This document shows, piece by piece, positions 32,653-42,037 of a stretch of DNA of 64,000 nt. Source of the DNA: Roseibium aggregatum (lineage in GTDB: Bacteria > Pseudomonadota > Alphaproteobacteria > Rhizobiales > Stappiaceae). The notes below the pieces were generated by a model. The model saw only the letters and a program-made list of their open reading frames with translations, did no database searches and was not told the origin of the DNA. Every line of letters begins with the position of its first letter. The stretch's first letter is position 1. Made by a program: the position numbers and the translations under genes. Location: the NCBI RefSeq assembly GCF_017309185.1, contig NZ_JAEKJZ010000007.1, positions 1 to 64,000 on the forward strand. The letters run 5' to 3'.

Positions 32653-32842
32653 GCAATTTCCTCCCAATGGTTAAAGGCTCGGCCCACGCTTTGCGATTGT
32701 TGCCCAACCTCCTCAAACCTTACGCTGCGGCGGCGTAAATGGCGATTTCGATTTTAGTGGCAGCTCCCCCGGCTAACTCGCTTGTTTTGGCTCCTGACCG
32801 GAGCAGCGGGCATCCGGCTCCTCCACCGGACGCCCTCACCGG

Positions 32843-34252
32843 TCAGACCGCGGTCTTGGTCCGCCAGCTGTCCGCGTAGTTCTCGCGGGCTTCGCTCGAA
32901 TACGGCGTCGGCGAGACCCGGACCCGGATTTCCGCCTGCCTGTGCGCTTCGGTCGATGTCTTTGCCGTCGGCTCTGGCTCGCCCCACTTGAGCGTCAGAA
33001 CGTCGCCGACCTGGACGTCGGCATTGACGATGCCGAGCGACAGCATGCAGCGCTCGTTGTAGGAGTAACCGTTGAACATCGACATGCCGACCATCTTGTC
33101 GCCGTTCATCACCATGTCGGCGCTGGTCGAGGCGTAGTTCGGCTGCGGGAAATCGATCCACTTGTAGGGAGTCCCCTGCTCGAAGGCCGATGCGATGACC
33201 TTGAGCACGTCCTCGCGGTTCCACTCGAAGGTCACCTTCTTGCGGTTGGTCTGGCCTTTCATCTTCTCGAGCGCGGCCTTGCCGACGAAATCGTCCTTCT
33301 TCCAGCCGATGTAGAAGTCGTAGCCGAGTTCGAACGGATTGACGTAGTAGTCCTCGATATTGTCGGAGACGAAAGACCCGCCGATCGCACCGGTCGCCTC
33401 GTAGCTGTCGGCACCGAGCCACTGGCGGTATTCGGCAAGCATGCCGTCGCCGGTGTAAATGCCGGGCAGCGGCGAGGGAATCCAGCCCGATTCCAGCGTG
33501 TTGGTCGAATAGGCGCGGCTGCCGCAGCGCACGAGATTGACCCCCGCTTCCTTTGCCGACTCCAGAATGACCGACAGGACATAGGCCTTGTCTTCATAAG
33601 GACCCCAGACTTCAAGCCCGGGCGCACCGGACATGCCGTGACGCAGGGCCTGCACCTTCTTGGAGCCGATATTGATCCAGTCCACGTGGAAGAACTTGAT
33701 ATCGGGGATTGGACCACCGTTCATCTTCTCGAAGATCTTAGGCGCATCCGGCCCCTGGATCTGGTAGCGGTAATGCGTCCGCAGCACCCGCTCCCCTTCG
33801 GGACGCGACGTCGAGCGCGGATCGTGCTTGATGCGGACATTCCATTTGCCGTAGGCCGCACAGAACTGCAGCCAGTTGGATGTCGGTGCCCGCCCGACAA
33901 GAATGAACTTGTCCTCGCGCTCGCGGAAAATGATGTGGTCGCCGATCACATGGCCGTTCGGCGTGACCGGAACGAAATGCTTCGCGCGGTTGAGGCTGAA
34001 ATTCGAGAACGAATTGATACCGTGATAGGCGAGGAATTCCTCCGCCTGCGGCCCCTCGACGATCAGTTCGTCCATGTGATGACACTGATCGAAAAGCACC
34101 GCCGACTCGCGCCAGGCCTGCTGCTCCAGACGCCAGTTGCTGAATTCCGGCGTCACCACAGGGTATACATACATTCCGATTTTGGAATTGCGCAGCAGTT
34201 GGACAACATTGCCACTTTGGCTCAAAACCGCCGCTAAACTGGTTGCCGACAT
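32843..34252 (-). CDS. LigM/DesA-like THF-dependent aromatic O-demethylase (GcvT family, 469 aa)
   Basis: Closely follows the pattern of LigM, which moves the methyl of vanillate or 3-O-methylgallate to tetrahydrofolate: RNSKIGMYVYPVVTPEFSNW near the N-terminus with the conserved tyrosines, AVLFDQCHHM, HFVPVTPNGHVIGDHIIF, LRHGMSGAPGLEVWGPYE, SRAYSTNTLESGWIPSPLPG, and GGSFVSDNIEDYYVNPFE. DmdA (DMSP demethylase) is the other relative in this family, but these blocks are LigM-like. Product would be protocatechuate (or gallate) plus methyl-THF, used by the metF-like gene. ATG 34252 with GGGAGGAAGAG is the start. TGTATACA lies 30 bases upstream. Confidence 0.82.
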   Translation of the reverse strand: MSATSLAAVLSQSGNVVQLLRNSKIGMYVYPVVTPEFSNWRLEQQAWRESAVLFDQCHHMDELIVEGPQAEEFLAYHGINSFSNFSLNRAKHFVPVTPNGHVIGDHIIFREREDKFILVGRAPTSNWLQFCAAYGKWNVRIKHDPRSTSRPEGERVLRTHYRYQIQGPDAPKIFEKMNGGPIPDIKFFHVDWINIGSKKVQALRHGMSGAPGLEVWGPYEDKAYVLSVILESAKEAGVNLVRCGSRAYSTNTLESGWIPSPLPGIYTGDGMLAEYRQWLGADSYEATGAIGGSFVSDNIEDYYVNPFELGYDFYIGWKKDDFVGKAALEKMKGQTNRKKVTFEWNREDVLKVIASAFEQGTPYKWIDFPQPNYASTSADMVMNGDKMVGMSMFNGYSYNERCMLSLGIVNADVQVGDVLTLKWGEPEPTAKTSTEAHRQAEIRVRVSPTPYSSEARENYADSWRTKTAV

Positions 34253-34280
34253 ATCTCTTCCTCCCAAAAGTCAAGTCAAC

Positions 34281-34290
34281 ATGTATACAT
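34281..34290. promoter_or_regulatory. GntR-type operator ATGTATACAT before the LigM-like gene
   Basis: Perfect 10-bp palindrome 30 bases upstream of the start codon at 34252. Related ATGCATACAT lies at 34345-34354 nearer the gntR gene, and GTATACAT recurs inside the first codons (34163-34170). Confidence 0.6.
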
Positions 34291-34448
34291 ACCTATCGCA
34301 TTTTAACCCCTTTGCCACTCAAAAATTTGCCGTCACCCGCCTTGATGCATACATCGAGGGCAGGACACCCCCTTCCCGAAGGGCCTGCAAGCCATCGCCA
34401 ACCGCTCGCTCCTCCCGGTCTCAAGGCGAAGGCGCGCGGCCTTTCCGT

Positions 34449-35174
34449 TCAGGTCACCACCAGGGCGAGGCCCGGCAACTGGCCGGCCTCGCCCTTTTTC
34501 TTCATCGCTTCCTCAAGATCCCGGCGCGCGGTCCTGGCGTGCTCGCGCGCCAAAGCCTCTGCCCGGCTTCCCTCACGCGCCTTGATCGCCGCGAGAATTT
34601 CCCTGTGCTGCGCCTGTGCGAAGACAAGCGAGGACTGCCGGCTTTGCAGGTTGACCTTGTCGGGCAGAAAGGCCGAGGGCGAGGCAAAGGGAAGATGCAC
34701 GACGCGGTCGAGTTCCCATTCGATGATCTTACTGCCGGAAAGCCGCGTCAGAATGCGGTGAAAGTCCTCGTTTCCCCTGGAGTAGATTTCAAAATCGACG
34801 CTGTCGTCCCGGAAGCAGGCATCCAGCCTCTCCACGACCTCCGTCATTTGCGCCAAAAGCTCGGGATCGGCACCTCTTTCGGCCGCTAGCCGCGCGGCGG
34901 TGCCTTCCAGCACCCCGCGCAATTCGATTGCGTCGATTACATCCTCGACGCCGAAGGCCCGCACCGCGAAACCGGTGCTCTTGGCCCGCTCCAGGAGCCC
35001 CTCTTCCGCCAGGCGGGACATCGCTTCGCGCACCGGCGTACGGGAAATGTTCAGCATTTCGGCCAGCGGAACCTCAAACAACCGCTCGCCGCCGGCAAGC
35101 TCGCCGCTCAGGATGCGTTTCCTGATCTCCGTCAGCGCCCGAATTGTATGATTGCTGCCCGTCGCTTCCGCCAT
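34449..35174 (-). CDS. GntR/FCD-family transcriptional regulator (241 aa)
   Basis: N-terminal winged HTH (EIRKRILSGELAGGERLFEV then LAEMLNISRTPVREAMSRLA, about residues 15-70) and a C-terminal all-helical FCD ligand domain with metal-type residues (ELR at about 98, NEDFHRILTRLSG, and QAQHREILAAIKAREG). FCD regulators sense small acids such as vanillate or other carboxylates. It is directly upstream of the demethylase gene in the same direction, and TGTATACA/TGCATACA sites sit before its two likely target genes. ATG 35174 has AGAGGCAGGG upstream; the frame is open to 35237 without support. Confidence 0.85.
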   Translation of the reverse strand: MAEATGSNHTIRALTEIRKRILSGELAGGERLFEVPLAEMLNISRTPVREAMSRLAEEGLLERAKSTGFAVRAFGVEDVIDAIELRGVLEGTAARLAAERGADPELLAQMTEVVERLDACFRDDSVDFEIYSRGNEDFHRILTRLSGSKIIEWELDRVVHLPFASPSAFLPDKVNLQSRQSSLVFAQAQHREILAAIKAREGSRAEALAREHARTARRDLEEAMKKKGEAGQLPGLALVVT

Positions 35175-35772
35175 GTCCCTGCCTCTAACCTTTCGTTCGC
35201 GGCCTTGGAAAAGATGGCAGAAAGCATACACGAGCACGCAGACAAGGGAACGGCTGAACCCCGTTTCAAGGTTTGAGCCCGGCCGCCCATCGACGCGCCC
35301 AATTCAAAAACTGATTTTTTTTCATATGGTTATCACTGCGGATCTCAAATTTTCAAAAAAAGACCCCTCTCGACCGCAAGGCTTTTCATGCACTGATGAC
35401 CGGCAAGTCCAAGATCTTGTATGCATCAACTCGTTCGATCCGGTCCGAGGTGACGCTTGCGAATGCATAACCACGCGTCAGCGAATGGAGGGGTTTAAGC
35501 ACAAGACAAACCGCCTTGCCGCCACACTGACAAATCCCGCAGCAGATCAGGCGCAACAGACCCGCGCCTTGAGTTTGCCGTTTCTGGAAAATGCCACTCC
35601 GGCGACAGAAATACCTTTGCGTTAATTCATGGCTTTTCGGCCGACCCTGTGGTTAGATTGCTGAATATTACTGTTTGATTTTAACACTGCCGCCTTCCCT
35701 TTAGCGTTGAAGGCCTTGCTGAACGCAGACCGCTCGAACAAAACAACGGTTTTTACGGAGTTCGGTTGACTG
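35175..35772. other. Intergenic region between gntR and the caspase-like gene
   Basis: About 600 bases without a convincing gene. Sites resembling the GntR operator occur at 35224-35230 (GCATACA), 35418-35425 (TGTATGCA) and 35464-35471. AT-rich runs near 35310-35365 and 35640-35700 may hold promoters for both neighbours. Confidence 0.4.
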
Positions 35773-37749
35773 ATGCTGCCATTGCTCAGAACTCTCTCGG
35801 TTTCTTCAGGGACATTGCTTTCCCTCTTGGCGTTTTTCCTGCTCATATCCGGCCCGGCTTCTCTCGCGGGCGGTCGGGTCGCGCTTGTGGTGGGCAATGC
35901 CGCCTATCGGAATGTCGGAACCCTGGCCAATCCGGTCTCCGACGCGGAAGCGGTTGGAGCCGCGCTGCGCCGTCTCGGCTTCGATGTCACCCTGTCCCTG
36001 AACCTTTCCAAACACGAATTCGAAAGCCGGTTGGCGGACTTCTCCGACCGGGTCAGCAAAGCCGAGATCGCGATCGTCTATTATGCCGGACACGGCATGG
36101 AAATGGACGGACGGAATTACCTGGTACCGACGGACGCCCGGCTTGTCTCGGACAATCGGGTTCGTTTCGAGGCGGTGTCGCTCGACACGGTTCTGGCAGC
36201 CCTCGAAGGCGCCAGGGGCCTCAGGCTGGTTCTGCTCGACGCCTGCCGTGACAACCCCTTCGTTCGTGACATGCGCCGCACGCTGGCGACGCGCTCAATC
36301 GGACGCGGACTGGCCGAAATCGAGGTCCAGCCGGGGATCCTTGTGAGCTACGCAGCCGCCGCAGGCACGACCGCCCTCGACGGGGCAGGAGATCACAGCC
36401 CCTATACCGAAGGCCTGCTCACCTATCTGGAACAGCCCGGGCTCGAAATCAATCTCCTGTTCCGAAAGGTCGCCGACTACGTCCAGGAGAAGACCAACAG
36501 GCGACAGGTGCCCTTCGAATACGGACGCCTGCCGGGGCAGAGCATCTATCTGAAAGCGCCGGAACCGGTTACACCGCCACAAGCGGTCGCCTCACTGCAC
36601 GGTGCCGAGCAACCGGCTTCCTCGAACCGCTGCGGCGAAGCCGACATCCAGTGGAAGGCGATCAAGGACCTTGGCTCCAGACCTCTTTATGAAAGCCATG
36701 TCCGCCTGTTCGCCTCTTGTGCATCCGCTGGCTTGGCGAAAGACCGGTTGCGCGCGCTTTCCCGGCCAACGGAAACGACGACTTCGGCCGCACCGGTGAC
36801 GGAGTGCGACCGGCTCGCGGCATTTCCCGATGACGAGATGAAACCAGGGGATGTCAAAGGGGTATCCTTCGCAGGCCTGGACGCAAAAAACGCCGTTCCC
36901 GCATGCCGGTCGGCCGTGGAAACCTATCCCGACGAGCCCCGTCTTCTGTTCCAGTACGGACGCAGCCTCTACAAGTCGGGTGACTACGAACAGTCCCTTG
37001 CCTGGCTCCGCAAGGCGGCCACGCTCGGGAATTCGGCCGCACTTGTCAACATCGGCGTCGTCCATGCCAAGGGAACCGGTGTCCGGCAGGATTACCGCGA
37101 AGCGCTCAGTTGGTATCGAAAGGCCGCCGATCTCGGCCAGTCGACAGCGATGGCGAACATAGGCGTTCACTACACGAGGGGATGGGGTGTCGATCAGGAC
37201 CATGGCCAGGCGCTCGTCTGGTATCGAAAGGCCGCCAGCCTCGGCCATCCGGTGGCAATGTATGAAATCGGCAATGCCTATTTCAATGGAAGAGGCGTGA
37301 AACAGGACCACCGCGAGGCGCTCGTCTGGTACCGCAAGGCAGCCGATCTCGGCCATTCCGACGCCGCGAACAATGTCGGCCTGGCATATGATTACGGAGA
37401 AGGAGTTGCACAGGACCTGCGCGAGGCACTGGCTTGGTACCGCAAGGCGGCCGATCTGGGCAATGCGTTGGCAATGCAGAATGTCGGCAACGCCTACGCC
37501 AACGGCTATGGCGTGCGAAGCGACCCCCTCGAAGCCGCCCGATGGCTCGAATTGGCGCTCCGGCAGGGCGCCGAAAGCACCCGGTCAAACCTGCGTGACG
37601 GCACATGGGGCAAGGAACCGGCCCGGGCCCTGCAGCGGCGCCTCAAGGATCAGGGCCTCTACGACGGCCCCATAGACGGCGCCTTCGGCCCCGGATCAAT
37701 GGCGGCAGTCGATTCAATCTTCGGCAAAAAACAACGCCCGACGCCCTGA
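35773..37749 (+). CDS. Caspase-like (C14) protease with Sel1 repeats and PG-binding-like tail (658 aa)
   Basis: A signal or anchor segment (residues 8-30) is followed by a caspase fold starting GGRVALVVGNAAYRN. The catalytic pair is His107 in YYAGHGME and Cys158 in LLDACRDNP, with the DNPF that usually follows. Residues about 395-620 contain five or six Sel1-like repeats (pattern WYRKAADLG...A..N.G..Y..G.GV..D...A). The C-terminal 40 residues (LQRRLKDQGLYDGPIDGAFG) resemble a peptidoglycan-binding repeat. Likely periplasmic or membrane-linked. Alphaproteobacteria have several such proteins of unknown role. No interaction partner gene is adjacent. Confidence 0.85.
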   Translation: MLPLLRTLSVSSGTLLSLLAFFLLISGPASLAGGRVALVVGNAAYRNVGTLANPVSDAEAVGAALRRLGFDVTLSLNLSKHEFESRLADFSDRVSKAEIAIVYYAGHGMEMDGRNYLVPTDARLVSDNRVRFEAVSLDTVLAALEGARGLRLVLLDACRDNPFVRDMRRTLATRSIGRGLAEIEVQPGILVSYAAAAGTTALDGAGDHSPYTEGLLTYLEQPGLEINLLFRKVADYVQEKTNRRQVPFEYGRLPGQSIYLKAPEPVTPPQAVASLHGAEQPASSNRCGEADIQWKAIKDLGSRPLYESHVRLFASCASAGLAKDRLRALSRPTETTTSAAPVTECDRLAAFPDDEMKPGDVKGVSFAGLDAKNAVPACRSAVETYPDEPRLLFQYGRSLYKSGDYEQSLAWLRKAATLGNSAALVNIGVVHAKGTGVRQDYREALSWYRKAADLGQSTAMANIGVHYTRGWGVDQDHGQALVWYRKAASLGHPVAMYEIGNAYFNGRGVKQDHREALVWYRKAADLGHSDAANNVGLAYDYGEGVAQDLREALAWYRKAADLGNALAMQNVGNAYANGYGVRSDPLEAARWLELALRQGAESTRSNLRDGTWGKEPARALQRRLKDQGLYDGPIDGAFGPGSMAAVDSIFGKKQRPTP

Positions 37750-37935
37750 AATATCGGAACATTATTCCGCAAGAATTGACGGCATCCCGACAGTCGGACA
37801 TGCCAAGTCTTATGCCCCCCTAACCGGCTTGCTTTAAGAGGCCTCGCATTCGCTAAAAAGGTTCTATTTGAGATTTTCAAACCATTTGGATCAGTCTTAT
37901 CAAACGCATTGCGCAACCTCCTGCCGAATTGTCGA

Positions 37936-39711
37936 CTAAAGCCATTCTTTTTTGCGCACCAGAACTTCCGGCCAGCTTTCGCCACGAAAGAGAGCAAACC
38001 CTTTCCCCTTCGCGCGTGCCCAGACGCCAAACGACAGCAGCAACCTCGCCAGTTTGAAAGAAAACGGTGGAAGGTGTTTCCGGTAGAGTTTCATCGTGTC
38101 TCGCAAGATGGCCACTTGCATATTTGACGTACTTTGGTGAAAGCATCCGCGCGCATAAACGTAGGACGTAATTGGCGTAAAGGTTGGATAGGCTCCCACC
38201 TCTCGTGCCCTAAGGCAGAAATCGACGTCTTCTCCACAATGAAAAAAATCTTCGTCCAGCCCGTCCAGTTGCTGCCACAGATCCGCTGTTATAAGCAGGA
38301 GACCTGCCGGAAGCACTGGTACGGCCCTTGTGTCGTCCCGTTTCCAACTACCAGGCATATCGGGATCAAGCCACGCCGGACCATTCTGGGCACCCAGACA
38401 AGTCGCAAAGCAAATTGCAGACCAAAGGCTCGGATAGCCCAAGTAACTTGACGGGTCGATGTGACCGTCTGCATCTTTCACCTCGCATCCATAGATACCT
38501 GCGTCGGGTTTGGCAAACGCCAGCGCCAAGAGTGTGTCAATCAGGTTTTCCTGCGCAACAGCTTCCGGATTTATCAGCAAAAGATAATCGTATTCCCCTT
38601 TCAACCGCGCTCCCTGGTTGGCAGAAAACGCAAAGCTTTGTCTCACCGTATTCTGCACTAAGGTCACGCACGCGCTAAACTGATCAACAGTCGCTACGCC
38701 TCCATCAGAAGACGCGTTGTCAATCACGATTATTTCCAGATCCGCCCATTTGGACTTCAAGCTTTGAAGGCAACAGAGCAGATGATTTTCGCTGTTTTTG
38801 GCAACAATCACGATGCGCACTCTTGGCCGCCCTTGTATCGATGCCCCCGCTTGCTGCCGAGGGGGAATCCAGGATGGCCACCGTTGGCAACGCACGACCC
38901 GGGACATCGTCTTAACAAGCAAGAATCCTGGAGCACTGCTAAAATTTTGCCCAAGCAACCTGAGGCAGCTACTCTTGCGTTTTGTATTTCCAGGATCTTG
39001 TTGTGAGAGCATCTCTGACTGCCGCCATCGGGAAACAGATCTCAGAAGACTGACACCTTCAACCCCGACAAAAAACTTTCCAGTACCTGCGAAGTGGCTC
39101 TCCTCGCTCGAGAACAAGTTGCACACGTAGGCATCGTCTGGAGCTTCTTCCGGAAACGCATTCCAACGGCACCTGCCTGAAGCATTTGTTGCGTAGCAGC
39201 CAGCTCCTATCGGCCGTTGACCGACATTAGGTAGCTGCGACCATATCCTAAAATATGACCTCGCCAAGACGCCGGTTGGCTGCACGGTAATCAGTGGCGG
39301 AGACACGAAACAAGGCATATCTTTGTCAAGCGCATGTCCGATAGCACCAAGCGTACCTGGCAGCAAAATGCAGTCTGCGTCTAAGTAAACAACCGGTCCC
39401 GTACCGATCCGGGCCGCGTCTCCCCTGTTAAGCGCAGCATGTTTGCCAGGCTCATGTTCTGTCACGAAAACGAGTGCATGATGTCGGTCAGCGAAGACTG
39501 GTTGAAAGTCCTCAACGATACGACGCATCGTATCAAGCCCTTCCGCATTGCCCACCACGATAACGTTCAAACGAAAATCTACGGCTTCGCAGACTAGCGC
39601 GCACAGGGTCAACGCCAGGGAACGCTGCTCGTTACGGGCCGGTATGACAATTTCGAGGATAGACTTCGACCTGCTATGAGTTTCGGCGTCGGTGCTCAAA
39701 AAGACCTCCAT
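37936..39711 (-). CDS. Bifunctional GT2-type glycosyltransferase (two GT-A domains, 591 aa)
   Basis: Two family 2 domains in tandem. The first (about 18-240) has LEIVIPARNEQRSLALTL, EPGKHAALNRG and the DxD-like VVYLDADCIL. The second (about 300-560) has RVRIVIVAKNSENHLLCCLQ, IIVIDNASSDGG, SANQGA, LLLINPEA and a later GEDVDFCLRA, resembling rhamnosyltransferase-type enzymes. No membrane segments are obvious. It overlaps the next GT gene by 38 bases. The gene is AT-richer and codon-poorer than the flanking core genes, as are its two island neighbours, so it was probably acquired. It likely builds a surface polysaccharide. Confidence 0.8.
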   Translation of the reverse strand: MEVFLSTDAETHSRSKSILEIVIPARNEQRSLALTLCALVCEAVDFRLNVIVVGNAEGLDTMRRIVEDFQPVFADRHHALVFVTEHEPGKHAALNRGDAARIGTGPVVYLDADCILLPGTLGAIGHALDKDMPCFVSPPLITVQPTGVLARSYFRIWSQLPNVGQRPIGAGCYATNASGRCRWNAFPEEAPDDAYVCNLFSSEESHFAGTGKFFVGVEGVSLLRSVSRWRQSEMLSQQDPGNTKRKSSCLRLLGQNFSSAPGFLLVKTMSRVVRCQRWPSWIPPRQQAGASIQGRPRVRIVIVAKNSENHLLCCLQSLKSKWADLEIIVIDNASSDGGVATVDQFSACVTLVQNTVRQSFAFSANQGARLKGEYDYLLLINPEAVAQENLIDTLLALAFAKPDAGIYGCEVKDADGHIDPSSYLGYPSLWSAICFATCLGAQNGPAWLDPDMPGSWKRDDTRAVPVLPAGLLLITADLWQQLDGLDEDFFHCGEDVDFCLRAREVGAYPTFTPITSYVYARGCFHQSTSNMQVAILRDTMKLYRKHLPPFSFKLARLLLSFGVWARAKGKGFALFRGESWPEVLVRKKEWL

Positions 39712-40519
39712 AGACGCCAGAAATCAGAAGCAACGATAAAGCAACTACGACATCAATCCACATGCGAGGCGCTTTTAACGTTTCGACAATACCGCTCCAT
39801 CGAGGAAAATCGTAGGCTTGCCGGTTCGCAAAGCGTTCGGCCAATTCCGCGTTATATCTACGGTATCTGCATCTTGCTTTGATTAGCGCCAGAACTCCCG
39901 GTTCGGAGAGGACCTCGTATTGAGCGGAATCAATCAACCTTCTCTGATGCGGCTTGAACAGCAGACGCACGAATTTATCATCCGCTTGAATATCAGGAAG
40001 TTCGGTCCAGAGTTTTCTTCCTTCATACGAAACGGCGTACACGCCCGCTGTAACCGGGGAGGAGCGCACATAAGGAGAAAATAACCAAGCCCTCATGAAT
40101 GCCCGCACGAGCACCGACCTTGAGCGCGTGAACGAAATCTGGAACGTTGCAAAATTTGGGCCTGCGGCCTCGGTAAAGCACTTGCCGAGTTCTTTTAGCG
40201 CGTTTGCCGACAAACTGGCGTCCTGATCCAGATAGAGGCGATGACACGGCGGCAATTGAGCTTCCGCTCGCATGATAGCATTTCGTCTGCCTTTCGGAGA
40301 GGTCAGAACTCGAAATTCAAAACCCGAGGCCTCGAAACGCTCGCGAAACAACTCAGCGGCCTTCAGGCTCTCTGCGGAGCCGTCGTTGACCACGACCAAG
40401 ACGATGATGCGATCAAAGTCGCCATTCAGCATTTGCTCCAAAATACCGTTAAGCGAACGATGGATCGTCTTTGCAGCATTCCAAGCCGGTATAATTATGC
40501 CAAGACAATTCTCTTTCAC
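39674..40519 (-). CDS. GT2-family glycosyltransferase with C-terminal membrane helix (281 aa)
   Basis: A GT-A domain with GIIIPAWNAAKTIHRSLNGI, VVVNDGSAESLK, GRRNAIMRAEAQ and YLDQDASLS (DxD equivalent). A hydrophobic segment near the C-terminus (VVVALSLLLISGVYGGLF) anchors it. Likely donor: a nucleotide sugar; acceptor unknown. It overlaps the bifunctional GT gene and meets the RmlD-like gene with a four-base overlap (40516-40519), so the three are one operon. AT-richer than the rest of the window. Confidence 0.8.
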   Translation of the reverse strand: MKENCLGIIIPAWNAAKTIHRSLNGILEQMLNGDFDRIIVLVVVNDGSAESLKAAELFRERFEASGFEFRVLTSPKGRRNAIMRAEAQLPPCHRLYLDQDASLSANALKELGKCFTEAAGPNFATFQISFTRSRSVLVRAFMRAWLFSPYVRSSPVTAGVYAVSYEGRKLWTELPDIQADDKFVRLLFKPHQRRLIDSAQYEVLSEPGVLALIKARCRYRRYNAELAERFANRQAYDFPRWSGIVETLKAPRMWIDVVVALSLLLISGVYGGLFEHRRRNS

Positions 40520-41433
40520 GACGTACGCCCGACCGTGTCTGGCCTCACCTGACTTTGATTGACGACTGGGTCAGACAGACAGCCACCTTGATAGATGACG
40601 TTACCGAAATGAGCTCTTAGTCTGGAGGAGTCCAGAGACACATTCTTTGGTCTTCTCATTTTCTGTGCGTATTCTTTCTGCGAAATCTCCACAACCCTGG
40701 ATTTCGAAGAAGCAGATCGGGCAATGACGCACATTAGTTCAAAGGGGGAAACGGTGGAGCGACCGCCGATATTTATCTGCCCAATGAAACGGTCCTCAGC
40801 CAAACACAAGATCGCGCGCGCTGCCTGCTGAAATGAAATGGGCGACCGGAGTTCATCGGTCAAACCATAAACGTCTTCACCGCTTTTTAGTTTTTCCGCG
40901 ACCGCCGTCCAACCACCAGGCCTGCCGTGGAGCACTTGTCCATACATCATGGCGAGGCGACCAACTGCTCCAGCCTGCTTCGAAAGTACGATCTCTTCAC
41001 CCGCAGCCTTTTGGCGACCGTAAACGCATATCGGTCGGGCATCTTCGTGATCTCCATAGAGACCCTCGGGACGTCCTGGGTGAACAAAATCGCTAGACGC
41101 AAAGAACATCCATGCATGTTCCGCTTGACAGTATTCAGCAATAATACGTGTCGCCTCTACGTCTATCGCCTGACCGATTTCAGGGTTTGCCTCGGCCAAG
41201 TCAGGGCGCGCCACCGAAGCCAGATGTATAATCTTTGACGGACGAACACTTTCAAGCAACAAACGCAGGTTCCCTGGAACCGCCAAATCTAACGCCCGGA
41301 TATCGTAGCTATGAATTTTTTGCCAACTTCGGGCAATACAGGTCACCGTGTCTTGCCTTGGCTCTTTTGTGGCAAGCAACTTAAGAAGCGCACCTCCGAG
41401 CTGACCGGATGCGCCCGTTATCAGCCAGGGCAT
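40516..41433 (-). CDS. RmlD-like dTDP-4-dehydrorhamnose reductase / extended SDR (305 aa)
   Basis: N-terminal NAD(P) motif ITGASGQLGGALLKLL (GxxGxxG), then IIHLASVARPDLAEANPE (as in RmlD), and the catalytic YGRQK (YxxxK) at about residue 145. Closest by pattern to dTDP-4-dehydrorhamnose reductase, but some RmlD relatives act on other sugars or as methionine adenosyltransferase regulators. First gene of the glycan island operon. Its N-terminus is well formed (MPWLITGASGQ), although no strong ribosome site is seen. Confidence 0.75.
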   Translation of the reverse strand: MPWLITGASGQLGGALLKLLATKEPRQDTVTCIARSWQKIHSYDIRALDLAVPGNLRLLLESVRPSKIIHLASVARPDLAEANPEIGQAIDVEATRIIAEYCQAEHAWMFFASSDFVHPGRPEGLYGDHEDARPICVYGRQKAAGEEIVLSKQAGAVGRLAMMYGQVLHGRPGGWTAVAEKLKSGEDVYGLTDELRSPISFQQAARAILCLAEDRFIGQINIGGRSTVSPFELMCVIARSASSKSRVVEISQKEYAQKMRRPKNVSLDSSRLRAHFGNVIYQGGCLSDPVVNQSQVRPDTVGRTS

Positions 41434-42037
41434 GTCAAACGCTCACAGGGGTAGGGCAGCAGCGCAGTGACACTGAACCGTGTTTGCACGCACGCGCTGT
41501 CCTATTGCTGACAGCACCATCAACTAAACGTAAGGCATTGAAAACGTTGAGAGGTGTTTTTCTGCAAACAATACAATTCTGCGCAACAACATCATTTTGT
41601 GTGAAAATCATGTATTGCCAATCTCCTGAATATAATATGACAACATTAACGCATAGGTTGAATTTCACGAAGTTAAAAAACTTATCTCGGTTAACGCCCC
41701 GGCACCTCACACTTCTCGAAAAACGCCAAAATGAGCCGCTAAATTGCTCCTAATTTCTCTCAACGCTTTTAGCAGTTAGCCAGTGTTCGTTCCCGCGTTC
41801 GCTTTTTGGTCTAAGAAATCGGCCAAATCGCGACACCTATCATACTCTTCTTATATTGATATGCAGTTTGAACCTGAGCGGTTCTCCATATGCGTGAAAC
41901 TATTCGGGCAGCGGCCAACGAAAGTAGTAAACGCCGTTTCGAGACTGAGCCAGATAGACCGGATTGAACACCGAAATGTCCCCCCAGAATGTCCCACCTG
42001 GGAAAACCGGATCTTAAGGCATTGATTCTAAAGGGAA
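41434..42037. other. AT-rich region between the glycan island and tRNA-Ile2
   Basis: About 600 bases, markedly AT-rich, without a gene I can support. Short frames on both strands have no ribosome sites. It presumably holds the promoter of the glycan operon and the boundary of the acquired segment beside the tRNA 3' end. No integrase and no repeat of the tRNA 3' end was found near 37.8 kb. Confidence 0.4.

Noticed and set aside
32843-34252. DMSP demethylase DmdA as identity of the GcvT-family gene
   Set aside because: DddL in the same window made this tempting, but the conserved blocks and the C1-gene context fit LigM/DesA much better.
35152-35625. Open frame of 157 codons upstream of the caspase-like gene
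   Set aside because: It begins inside gntR on the other strand and has no ribosome site; the composition is not protein-like.
37750-42037. Attachment-site repeat of the tRNA 3' end bounding the glycan island
   Set aside because: No copy of the GGTTCGAGTCCC or GGGCCCACCA end was found near 37.8 kb and no integrase is present, so a mobile island is not proved.
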